Origin: Acidobacteriaceae bacterium
Lineage (GTDB): Bacteria; Acidobacteriota; Terriglobia; Terriglobales; Acidobacteriaceae
NCBI GenBank assembly: GCA_003162255.1
Contig: PMMJ01000014.1
Coordinates: forward strand, 1 to 8,584
Reading direction: 5' to 3'
Length of the DNA stretch: 8,584 nt
Below are positions 1-6,172 of this stretch, in pieces (the stretch's first letter is position 1; each line of letters opens with the position of its first letter). The position numbers were made by a program, and so were the translations under genes. The notes under the pieces are model-generated. The model had not been told where the DNA came from. It made no database searches and was given only the letters and a program-made list of their open reading frames with translations.

Positions 1-20
1 AGACGCGGCAAGCCGCGTCT
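1..20. repeat. Perfect short palindrome (9-base arms, AA loop)
   Basis: Bases 1-9 (AGACGCGGC) are exactly complementary to bases 12-20, with AA between them. The element lies about 56 bases beyond the galT stop codon, so it could fold as an RNA hairpin at the 3' end of the galT transcript. No T-run follows within the window, so a terminator role is unproven. From memory, this module followed by CTACG is a dispersed intergenic palindrome in Acidobacteriota genomes. The rest of the gap (21-76) shows nothing I can name. Confidence 0.6.
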
Positions 21-76
21 CTACGGAAAATTCGGTGCCCTTTTCCGAGGTCCGGAGGCGTGCCGGGATCGACCCT

Positions 77-1111
77 CTACGGCGTGGCCACTTGGGCTGT
101 ATTCTTGAGGGCTTCCACGTCGACTTTGCGAAGAAACTCAGCGGCTGCTTCCGGCAGCACCGTGTTGATGAACATTCCCGAGCCCAGCTCAAATCCGGCC
201 ATTCGCGTCAAGCGCGGGATGACACTCAGATACCAGTGAAAGTACTTTACGCCAACGCTCTCGGCGGGAGCGCTTCGAATCGTGAAATTGAAATCCGGGT
301 CCGCCAGCCCGTGGTAGAGCTTGGCCAGTATCGAGCGCAACATGCGCGCCAGATCGTTGATCTCCGAGCCGCTCACATCGCCGAAGCTGGCCGTGTGCCG
401 CCGCGGATAAATGTGGGTACAGAACGGAGCCGGCGAGGCATACAGTTCAAGCGCGACGAAGTGCTCGGAAATCGCGACGATGCGGGTTTGTTCCTGTAGT
501 TCCTCTTCCAGCATCTGACAAAACATACACTCGCCATAATCGTCAAAGTGCCGTAAAGCGTGTTGAAAGCGCTCGCGCACCTGCAGCGAAATCACTGGCG
601 TCGCGATGATCTGGGAGTGCGGGTGTTCCAGGCTGGTGCCGGCGTCGGGCCCGTGATTCTTGAAGATGGTAATCAGCGCGATGCGCCGGTCAAGGCTGAG
701 TTCGTCGTAGCGAATTTTATAGATGCGGAGGATTTCCGCCATGTAGGAATCGGGCATCAGGGCCATAACCTCAGAGTGATCGGGCGTCTCCACGATCACA
801 TCGTGAACCCCGAAGCCGTTTACCGACCGGAGCGACCGGTGTACGGTGCGCGTCGGCTGCACTTCGCGGGAAAGCGCCGCGAACTTATTCGGGATCACTC
901 GCGCGTGCCACGGAACTTCCATCGAGGTGGGTATCCGCATAATTTCCGGCGGAGTCAGGTTCTCGTTTCCCGGACAAAAAGGACAGTTCGCGACAAACGG
1001 CGCCGCTAGTTTCCGTTCGCTGTGGCGCGCCATTTCTTCCGGACGGCGGGCGCGTTCGGTGGCGATTACGACCCACTCCTTGGTAGCAAAATTCTGGCGT
1101 AGTTCGGACAT
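77..1111 (-). CDS. galT: Galactose-1-phosphate uridylyltransferase family protein (GalT)
   Basis: The 344-residue protein belongs to the GalT branch of the HIT superfamily, which moves a nucleotidyl group between a nucleotide-sugar and a hexose-1-phosphate through a histidine intermediate (Leloir pathway, cytoplasm). Visible motifs are CPFC at residues 43-46, a probable zinc site, followed by GNE and TPPE; the catalytic H-P-H-S-Q at 163-167; a second CxxC at 195-198; and the second-half HWYLSVIPR near 292-300. Length fits the family (about 340-350). The frame is open to 1210, but the ATG at 1111 is preferred because AGGAG lies 6 bases upstream and homology begins there; the 33 residues before it look like translated leader. 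The gene stands alone and is divergent from asd, with no galK or galE in view. The TPPE-containing subgroup resembles plant ADP-glucose phosphorylase, so the exact substrate (galactose-1-P or another hexose-1-P/ADP-glucose) is open. The family call is firm. Confidence 0.93.
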   Translation of the reverse strand: MSELRQNFATKEWVVIATERARRPEEMARHSERKLAAPFVANCPFCPGNENLTPPEIMRIPTSMEVPWHARVIPNKFAALSREVQPTRTVHRSLRSVNGFGVHDVIVETPDHSEVMALMPDSYMAEILRIYKIRYDELSLDRRIALITIFKNHGPDAGTSLEHPHSQIIATPVISLQVRERFQHALRHFDDYGECMFCQMLEEELQEQTRIVAISEHFVALELYASPAPFCTHIYPRRHTASFGDVSGSEINDLARMLRSILAKLYHGLADPDFNFTIRSAPAESVGVKYFHWYLSVIPRLTRMAGFELGSGMFINTVLPEAAAEFLRKVDVEALKNTAQVATP

Positions 1112-1116
1112 TAGTC

Positions 1117-1122
1117 GCTCCT
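1117..1122 (-). promoter_or_regulatory. Ribosome binding site of galT
   Basis: Read on the minus strand this is AGGAGC, with AGGAG ending 6 bases before the ATG at 1111-1109. It is the strongest Shine-Dalgarno sequence in the window and decides the galT start over the longer open frame. Confidence 0.75.
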
Positions 1123-1297
1123 GGACAAAGGGTACATCCAAGATCAAGAGTCGAACAGTCACCGAGGGTCGTACGTCTCCGTCTCGCGGAGTGCGGGCGG
1201 CCACGCGCATCGAGCTTTACATCCGGATCAGCGACGACGCTCCCCTGGAGCTTATTTTCTTAAACCGACCCCAGGGAGGGATCGGCAGTTCCCTCAG

Positions 1298-1350
1298 GGG
1301 CTAAAGCCCAGTATTTATAGGGCTCGTAACGGCACGGCTGAAGCCGTGCC
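1298..1350. repeat. Composite intergenic repeat: two tiny-loop palindromes in the galT-asd gap
   Basis: The 312-base gap between galT and asd holds two palindromes. The first is GGGCT-AA-AGCCC at 1298-1309, and the second is GGCACGGCT-GA-AGCCGTGCC at 1331-1350. Both are perfect and have 2-base loops, so they can cruciform in DNA or hairpin in RNA. An extra AGGGCT at 1319-1324 can pair alternatively with the AGCCC arm. From memory this two-part arrangement (ending in CCCTTCC) is a common dispersed element in Acidobacteriota. The gap between 1112 and 1290 shows only a minor 5-base stem at 1177-1191 and the galT leader. Confidence 0.6.
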
Positions 1351-1401
1351 CTTCCCAAAGCCCAGCGGAACCACTTATGAGACTCAGTCTGAAAAAGTCG
1401 C

Positions 1402-1410
1402 TGGTATAAA
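1402..1410 (+). promoter_or_regulatory. Candidate extended -10 promoter for asd
   Basis: TGG followed by TATAAA (hexamer 1405-1410) fits an extended -10 element (TGn-TATAAT). No good -35 hexamer is seen near 1382-1387. Initiation would be expected near 1416-1418, giving a leader of only about 6-8 bases before the asd ATG at 1424. This fits the absence of a Shine-Dalgarno sequence there. Predicted by eye only. Confidence 0.4.
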
Positions 1411-1423
1411 ATCACAACTAATC

Positions 1424-2476
1424 ATGCCGAACAAACTTCCTGTAGGAATTCTTGGCGCGACCGGCATCGTCGGTCAGCGCTTCATTCAAATGCTGGAGCA
1501 TCATCCGTGGTTCGAAGTCGCATGGCTGGCCGCGTCCGATCGTTCGGAAGGACGGCCTTATTCGGAGGCTGCGCGCTGGCGTCTAAAGACGGCCATCCCG
1601 GCCGACGTCGCCAAGATGACGGTTGCGCCTGCCAAGCCCGAAGGCGCGCCAAAGATTATTTTCGCCGCGCTCGATGCTGCGATCGCCCGCGAACTGGAGC
1701 CACGGTTCGCCGACGCCGGTTGTGCGGTGGTCTCCAATTCGAGCGCGTTGCGGATGCAGGCCGACGTTCCGCTGGTGATTCCCGAAGTCAATAGCGATCA
1801 TATTCAGCTGATCGATACCCAGCCCTGGCGGCGCAAGTCCGGGGGGTTTGCGGTTACCAACCCCAACTGCTCGGCCATTGGACTGGTGCTGGCGCTGGCT
1901 CCATTGCATCGCGCGTTCACTCTCGAAACGGTGATGGCGGTTACGATGCAGGCGGTCAGCGGCGCGGGATATCCCGGAGTGCCTTCGCTCGATATTCTCG
2001 GCAACGTCATCCCCTACATCGCCAAAGAAGAAGAGAAGATGGAGGAGGAGACGCAGAAGTTGCTGGGGACGCTGAATGGTTCGCGCGTCGATCCCGCTCC
2101 TTTTGCGATGAGCGCGCAATGCAATCGCGTCGCGGTGGAAGACGGTCACACCGAGTCCGTTGCGGTTCGATTAAAAAAGAAGGCCACCGCGGAGGAGATC
2201 ATCGCCGCCTGGAATGGTTTTCGTGCCGAACCGCAGCGCCTGCGCCTGCCGAGCGCACCTGAGCAGCCGGTTGTGTATTTGACGGCCCCGGACCGTCCGC
2301 AACCGCGCTTCGACGTTGACCTCGGCGCCGGCATGACCACCGCGGTCGGCCGTTTGCGCGAATGCAACGTCCTCGACTGGAAGTTCACCGTGCTGTCGCA
2401 CAACACAATTCGCGGCGCTGCCGGCGCGGCTCTGCTCAACGCTGAACTTCTTAAGGCGAAGGGGTATCTCGGGTGA
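1424..2476 (+). CDS. asd: Aspartate-semialdehyde dehydrogenase, archaeal/fungal-type
   Basis: The 350-residue NADP-dependent enzyme reduces aspartyl-4-phosphate to aspartate-4-semialdehyde, the branch point to lysine/DAP and to threonine/methionine. The Rossmann motif GATGIVGQ is at residues 11-18 and the catalytic cysteine is C149 in NPNCS. The substrate-binding stretch VSGAGYPGVPSLDILGN spans about 178-194, and R235 and H242 (in DGHTES) match the catalytic Arg/His region. The long VSGAGYPG...KEEEKMEEET segment marks the archaeal/fungal type of Asd rather than the E. coli type. The ATG at 1424 is chosen because homology starts at KLPVGILGATG. An upstream in-frame ATG at 1346 would add 26 residues translated through a palindromic repeat. 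No Shine-Dalgarno is visible. It is the first gene of the lysine block; lysC follows after 217 bases. Confidence 0.96.
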   Translation: MPNKLPVGILGATGIVGQRFIQMLEHHPWFEVAWLAASDRSEGRPYSEAARWRLKTAIPADVAKMTVAPAKPEGAPKIIFAALDAAIARELEPRFADAGCAVVSNSSALRMQADVPLVIPEVNSDHIQLIDTQPWRRKSGGFAVTNPNCSAIGLVLALAPLHRAFTLETVMAVTMQAVSGAGYPGVPSLDILGNVIPYIAKEEEKMEEETQKLLGTLNGSRVDPAPFAMSAQCNRVAVEDGHTESVAVRLKKKATAEEIIAAWNGFRAEPQRLRLPSAPEQPVVYLTAPDRPQPRFDVDLGAGMTTAVGRLRECNVLDWKFTVLSHNTIRGAAGAALLNAELLKAKGYLG

Positions 2477-2486
2477 AAAGCGTCTT

Positions 2487-2659
2487 CACCACGGAGGCAC
2501 GGAGACACGGAGAAAACCTGAGCCATGTGGGCGCAGTTCCGCGTCTTACCAACGAACCGTCGAAACAGTTGGGGCGGTGCGTGCGTTTATCGGTTAGCGA
2601 GAATCACGAACACAGTTCTTTGGTTCAGGTTTTCTCCGTGTCTCTGTGCCTCCGTGGTG
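2487..2659. repeat. Long inverted repeat filling the asd-lysC gap
   Basis: The left arm at 2487-2521 and the right arm at 2625-2659 are complementary at 34 of 35 positions by my count, separated by a 103-base spacer (2522-2624). Each arm is built of an approximately 8-base period, ACGGAGGC-ACGGAGAC-ACGGAGAA. The structure fills most of the 217-base gap between the asd stop and the lysC ATG, and the right arm ends about 17 bases before the lysC Shine-Dalgarno. From memory, arrays of this kind are widespread intergenic repeats in Acidobacteriota and other phyla; their function is not established. No gene is convincing in the spacer. Confidence 0.85.
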
Positions 2660-2676
2660 GATTTGCTGCTGACTGC

Positions 2677-2682
2677 AAGGAG
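2677..2682 (+). promoter_or_regulatory. Ribosome binding site of lysC
   Basis: AAGGAG lies 11 bases before the ATG at 2694. This is slightly long but better than the 20 bases to the alternative ATG at 2703, so 2694 is taken as the start. Confidence 0.6.
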
Positions 2683-2693
2683 AACCCCCGCCC

Positions 2694-4067
2694 ATGATCG
2701 TCATGAAGTTTGGCGGGACTTCCGTACAGGATGCGAAAGCGATCGACCGCGTCGCCCACATCGTCCAGGGGCGGTTGGCGGACCGTCCCGTAGTGGTGGT
2801 CAGCGCCATGGCCAAGGTCACCGATTCCCTGCTCGCCATGGGCAAGGCTGCCGGCGGCGGCGATCGCAAGACCGCTCTTAAGATGGCGCGCGCTTTACGC
2901 GAACGCCACTATGACACCGCGGGCGAACTGCTCGGCACTGCCCTGTTCACCGAGTTTCATGGCGACCTGGGCGCCGACTTCGAAGATCTGGATGAACTGC
3001 TGCGCGGCATTGGCGCGGTCGGTGAAATCACTCCCCGCACCTACGATTACGTTGCTTCTTTCGGCGAGGTGCTTTCGAGCAAGATTGTGGCGGCCGCGTT
3101 CGCCGCCCGCGGATTGCCCGGAGTTCACGTCGATTCGCGACAGGTTCTGCTCACCGATACCAGCTACATGCGCGCGGTTCCGCAGTTCGACGAAACCAAC
3201 GAACGACTGCGCAAGAAAGTCCAGCCGTTGCTTGAGGCCGGCAAGGTTCCGGTGATGGGCGGATTCATTGGTTCGAATCGCGCCGGCATCACGACCACCA
3301 TCGGCCGCGGAGGCTCGGATTTTTCCGCGGCGATTTTTGGCGCTGGCCTCAATGCCGAACGCATCGAGATCTGGACGGACGTCGACGGCATGATGACCAC
3401 CGATCCGCGCCTCTGTCCCGACGCCCGCCGCATCAAGCTCATCAGCTTTGATGAAGCCGCTGAACTTGCCTACTTCGGGGCGAAGGTTCTGCATCCGGCA
3501 ACCGTGCTGCCCGCGGTGCAGCAAAATATTCCGGTCTATGTTCTGAACTCGCTGAACCCGACCTGCGAAGGGACGAAGATCACGGCGCGCGCCCCGCGCT
3601 GCTCGAATATTTTCAAGGCCATCGCGCTCAAGAAAAAGATTACGCTGGTCGAGGTCGCCTCGCCTCGCCGTCTGCTGGTGCATGGCTATCTGAAGTCCAT
3701 CTTTGAGGCTTTCGATCTGCACGACATCGCGGTGGACGTGGTTTCCACCTCCGAAGTCAGCGTCTCTGTGACGGCCGAGACCAACGAAACCATCCCGGCG
3801 CTGGCCGCCGATTTGGCGAAGATCGCGGACGTGAAGTACGAGGGGCGAAAGGCGATTGTCTGCCTGGTGGGCGAGAATTTGCGCGACACGGCCGGAATCG
3901 CTGCTAAAGTTTTCGGCATTCTTGAGGATGTGAAGATCCGCATGATCTCGCAAGGCGCGTCCGAAATTAATCTGACCTTTGTAATTGAGGAAGACGACGC
4001 GGCCGAGGTGGTCCGAAGGTTGCACCACGCGTTTTTCGCGGAGGCGGATCCGGAAGTGTTCGCGTAA
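2694..4067 (+). CDS. lysC: Aspartate kinase, monofunctional, with C-terminal ACT domains
   Basis: The 457-residue enzyme phosphorylates aspartate, the first step of the pathway. The kinase domain (about 1-300) shows KFGGTS at 5-10, SFGE at 122-125, TTIGRGGSDFSA at 201-212, TDVDG at 228-232 and FGAKVLHP at 261-268. Two ACT domains follow, at about 315-385 and 386-450. The first contains TSEVSVSVT at 352-360, close to the equivalent stretch of E. coli lysine-sensitive aspartokinase III, as is the overall length (449 in E. coli). Feedback inhibition by lysine is therefore likely, by inference. There is no homoserine dehydrogenase domain. The start at 2694 is supported by an AAGGAG. The gene is bracketed by two inverted repeats of the same family, one in each flanking gap. 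Confidence 0.96.
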   Translation: MIVMKFGGTSVQDAKAIDRVAHIVQGRLADRPVVVVSAMAKVTDSLLAMGKAAGGGDRKTALKMARALRERHYDTAGELLGTALFTEFHGDLGADFEDLDELLRGIGAVGEITPRTYDYVASFGEVLSSKIVAAAFAARGLPGVHVDSRQVLLTDTSYMRAVPQFDETNERLRKKVQPLLEAGKVPVMGGFIGSNRAGITTTIGRGGSDFSAAIFGAGLNAERIEIWTDVDGMMTTDPRLCPDARRIKLISFDEAAELAYFGAKVLHPATVLPAVQQNIPVYVLNSLNPTCEGTKITARAPRCSNIFKAIALKKKITLVEVASPRRLLVHGYLKSIFEAFDLHDIAVDVVSTSEVSVSVTAETNETIPALAADLAKIADVKYEGRKAIVCLVGENLRDTAGIAAKVFGILEDVKIRMISQGASEINLTFVIEEDDAAEVVRRLHHAFFAEADPEVFA

Positions 4068-4074
4068 GGCATTT

Positions 4075-4169
4075 AACCGCAGAGGACGCGGAGTGCGCAG
4101 AGAAAACAAAATAATGTAGGCATAATTGTTTCCCAGACTTTCTCTGCGCACTCAGCGTGCTCCGCGGTT
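4075..4169. repeat. Inverted repeat filling the lysC-dapB gap, relative of the one before lysC
   Basis: Arms 4075-4105 and 4139-4169 are complementary at 28 of 31 positions by my count, with a 33-base spacer (4106-4138). The arms have the same layout as the repeat before lysC (an ACC start, then three GMGGAG/GCAGAG units, then AAAA) but have diverged to ACCGCAGAGGACGCGGAG. The spacer is AT-rich, unlike the surroundings, and holds -10-like hexamers such as CATAAT at 4121-4126 without a -35. The structure starts 7 bases after the lysC stop and ends 13 bases before the dapB ATG. Confidence 0.8.
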
Positions 4170-4182
4170 TAAGGTTTTCAGC

Positions 4183-4863
4183 ATGAATCTTCTAATTCTC
4201 GGCTGCGGAAAAACCGGATCGCTGGTTGCGGAGGTGGCGCGCGAGCGGCGGCATCATGTTCGCACCTTGGATGTCGACGAAAACGCTAATGCCTGCGCTC
4301 TCACTCCCGCGTTTCTTGCCCCCTTCGACGTAGCCATCGACTTCACCGCGCCCTCCGCTGTCGTCGCTAATGCTGAAGCCTGCATCCGCGCCCGGAAGAA
4401 CATCGTCGTCGGAACCACCGGCTGGTATGACCAATTGCCGCGCTTGCGCGAACTGGTTCTATCGGCCAATACGGGCTTTCTTTACGGATCGAATTTTTCC
4501 ATCGGCGTGAACTTGTTTTTCGAGATTGCCGCGACTGCTGGGGCCGCGCTGAAGTACGATTACTCGGGTCAGATTTTCGAACGCCATCATGTAACCAAGA
4601 AAGACGCTCCTTCGGGGACGGCGGTCACGCTCCAGAAGATTGTGCACGAGTCCGGAGGACAGGACGTCGAGATCGTCTCCTTTCGCGAAGGGGACGCGGT
4701 CGGGATGCACGAAATCACTTTCGATTCTCCGAACGACCGCATCTATCTTTGCCACGACGCCAAGTCGCGCCGCGGATTCGCCGATGGCGCGGTCCGCGCG
4801 GCGGAGTGGCTGGCCGGGAAAACCGGATTCTTCGAGTTCCGAAACGTCTGGCGAGAGCTTTAG
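4183..4863 (+). CDS. dapB: 4-hydroxy-tetrahydrodipicolinate reductase, short form
   Basis: DapB reduces the DapA product to tetrahydrodipicolinate with NAD(P)H. The protein has 226 residues, against roughly 240-275 in most DapB. The N-terminal dinucleotide motif is reduced to GCGKTG at residues 7-12, instead of the usual GxxGRMG. The second strand ends in D30, an acidic residue often linked to NADH preference (inference). Diagnostic motifs are FTAPSA at 54-59, VGTTGW at 76-81, NFSIGVN at 104-110, and catalytic ERHHVTKKDAPSGTA at 133-147 with H135, H136 and K139 matching the E. coli catalytic residues. The C-terminal GFADGAVRAAEWL is also typical. The missing length lies mostly between the nucleotide motif and FTAPSA and in the loop before VGMHE. 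The ATG at 4183 is used because homology begins there; only a weak AAGG (4171-4174) precedes it, abutting the inverted repeat. Confidence 0.93.
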   Translation: MNLLILGCGKTGSLVAEVARERRHHVRTLDVDENANACALTPAFLAPFDVAIDFTAPSAVVANAEACIRARKNIVVGTTGWYDQLPRLRELVLSANTGFLYGSNFSIGVNLFFEIAATAGAALKYDYSGQIFERHHVTKKDAPSGTAVTLQKIVHESGGQDVEIVSFREGDAVGMHEITFDSPNDRIYLCHDAKSRRGFADGAVRAAEWLAGKTGFFEFRNVWREL

Positions 4864-4889
4864 CGCAAATCCAAAGTTAGCGTGACCGG

Positions 4890-4972
4890 CGGCAACTGCC
4901 GAGCTGCGCTCGGCTTGGGCAGCCGGGGGCGGCTGTCCCTACGCGACCTCGGACGGGGACAAACCCCCGTCC
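4890..4972. repeat. Chain of hairpins in the dapB-dapA gap
   Basis: Four inverted repeats lie in series. CGGCA-AC-TGCCG is at 4890-4901. GCCGAGC-TGC-GCTCGGC is at 4898-4914 and shares four bases with the first, so the two cannot form together. GGGCAGCC/GGCTGTCC is at 4917-4938, with one G-T pair and a GGGGGC loop. GGACGGGG/CCCCGTCC is at 4951-4972, with a 6-base loop. No T-run follows any of them, so intrinsic termination is not supported. The modules look like mosaic pieces of Acidobacteriota dispersed repeats (from memory). The remainder of the gap, 4973-5029, holds only a weak GAAGAG (5011-5016) upstream of dapA. Confidence 0.65.
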
Positions 4973-5029
4973 CCACACGAGCAAGACCTCTCTCATGCAA
5001 GCGCTCGCGAGAAGAGTTATCCTTATGCC

Positions 5030-6160
5030 ATGCAACTGCGAGGCTGTGGTACCGCTCTGGTCACACCGTTCTCTCAGGACGGTGCTGTCGACGAAAATGC
5101 ATTGCGCAACCTGGTCGCCTGGCAGGTCGAATCGGGCATCGATTTCCTGATTCCCTGCGGCACCACGGGAGAGACTCCGACCCTCACCCACGATGAGTGG
5201 TTGCGCGTCATCGACGTTACTATCGAGGTCGTTGCCGGACGCGTGCCGATCGTCGCCGGCGCCACCTCCAACTCGACGCAGGAGGCCGTCGCCAAAGCGA
5301 AAGAAGTAGCGGCGCGGCCGGGCGTTAACGCCATCCTCACGGCTTCGCCGTACTACAACAAGCCGACGCAGGAAGGGCAATACCGGCACTTCCGCGCGAT
5401 TGCCGAGGCGGTCGACAAGCCCGTAATCCTCTATAACGTGCCGAGCCGCACCTCCGCCAATCTCGAACCCGCAACCCTGGCGCGCCTGGGCGAGGTTCCC
5501 AATATCGCGGGCGTGAAGGAAGCCAGCGGAAACATATCGCAGATTGCGGAGATGCTGAACTCGATGCCAGAGAGTTTTCTGGTGCTGTCCGGCGACGACG
5601 TGATGACTCTGCCGGTGATCGCGCTCGGCGGCGTGGGCGTGATCTCGGTTGCGTCGAACGAAATTCCTCGCGAAATGGCGGAGATGACACGCGCCGCTCT
5701 GAATAACGACTGGCACACGGCGCGCACCCTCCACCGCAAATACCTTCCGCTGATGCTGGCCAACTTCATCGAGTCGAGTCCGCTGCCGGTGAAGGCCGTC
5801 CTGACGATGATGGGCAAGATCGAAGAGGTTTATCGCCTGCCCCTGCTTCCCATGCGGCGCGACACGCGGTCGAAACTGCAGAAGATCGCGACCGACGCGG
5901 GATTGATTACACGGCCCGCGGCTCCGCCGGTCCCATCCGCCGAATTCTATGTTTACGAAAATTGGGCAGCGGGTCCACACAAAGCGATGCTGCACCGCGC
6001 GTCCTGTGGACAATGCAGTTCCGGCAAGGGACGCCCCGCCGGGCACGATCCCAATCATTCGCGGTGGCACGGTCCGTATAGCACTCTCGCCGAGGCGCGC
6101 GAGGCGACGCATCAGATGCCAGGTGTGCTGATCCGCAGCGAATGCAAGTGCGTGGGGTGA
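5030..6160 (+). CDS. dapA: 4-hydroxy-tetrahydrodipicolinate synthase with extra C-terminal Cys/His domain
   Basis: DapA condenses pyruvate with aspartate semialdehyde, the first committed step to DAP and lysine. Residues 1 to about 294 form a full DapA barrel: GTTGE at 44-48 (T45/T46), SPYYNKPTQEG at 106-116, LYNVPSR at 134-140 (Y135 and R140) and the Schiff-base lysine K163 in GVKEASG. All catalytic residues are present. At 376 residues it is about 80 longer than the usual 290-300. The excess is a Pro-rich linker (about 296-304, PAAPPVPS) and a separate Cys/His module (about 307-374), described separately. The ATG at 5030 fits the family N-terminus (LRGCGTALVTPF); the Shine-Dalgarno is weak. 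The enzyme call is secure. Lysine feedback sensitivity cannot be judged from the sequence. Confidence 0.96.
   Translation: MQLRGCGTALVTPFSQDGAVDENALRNLVAWQVESGIDFLIPCGTTGETPTLTHDEWLRVIDVTIEVVAGRVPIVAGATSNSTQEAVAKAKEVAARPGVNAILTASPYYNKPTQEGQYRHFRAIAEAVDKPVILYNVPSRTSANLEPATLARLGEVPNIAGVKEASGNISQIAEMLNSMPESFLVLSGDDVMTLPVIALGGVGVISVASNEIPREMAEMTRAALNNDWHTARTLHRKYLPLMLANFIESSPLPVKAVLTMMGKIEEVYRLPLLPMRRDTRSKLQKIATDAGLITRPAAPPVPSAEFYVYENWAAGPHKAMLHRASCGQCSSGKGRPAGHDPNHSRWHGPYSTLAEAREATHQMPGVLIRSECKCVG
5948..6157 (+). other. C-terminal CxxC/WHGP/CxC module fused to DapA
   Basis: This covers residues 307-376 of the DapA protein. It reads FYVYENW, then PHKAMLHRASCGQC (H317, H322, C326, C329), then a Gly-rich turn, RWHGPY (346-350), an Ala/Glu-rich helix and finally ECKC (C372, C374). 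Four cysteines and several histidines in two clusters suggest a small metal-binding fold (inference). I recall small stand-alone hypothetical proteins with the same VYENW...CGxC...WHGP...C pattern, but cannot name a family. No in-frame ATG or GTG lies between the end of the barrel and Met320, so separate translation is unlikely. The reading frame and codon use continue smoothly from the barrel. Confidence 0.75.
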
Positions 6161-6172
6161 AGGGCAGCTTTT

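Noticed and set aside
1112..1210. 33-residue N-terminal extension of GalT from an ATG at 1210
   Set aside because: Family homology and the AGGAG site both point to the ATG at 1111.
2477..2693. Possible lysine riboswitch ahead of lysC
   Set aside because: The gap has a suitable length, but none of the L-box core sequences I know are visible, and the space is taken by the inverted repeat. A covariance-model search would settle it.
2473..2697. Small plus-strand frame of 74 codons in the asd-lysC gap
   Set aside because: The translation (TEARRHGE near the start) is simply the inverted-repeat arms read as protein, and it overlaps both asd and lysC ends.
2895..4151. Long open frame (418 codons) on the minus strand opposite lysC
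   Set aside because: It is a shadow of the well-conserved aspartokinase, with low-complexity Arg/Gly/His-rich translation, and it runs into the intergenic repeat.
4877..6112. Long open frame (411 codons) on the minus strand opposite dapA
   Set aside because: The plus strand encodes an unmistakable DapA with all catalytic residues. The antisense translation has no recognisable motif and is Arg/Gly-rich, as expected of a GC-rich shadow frame.
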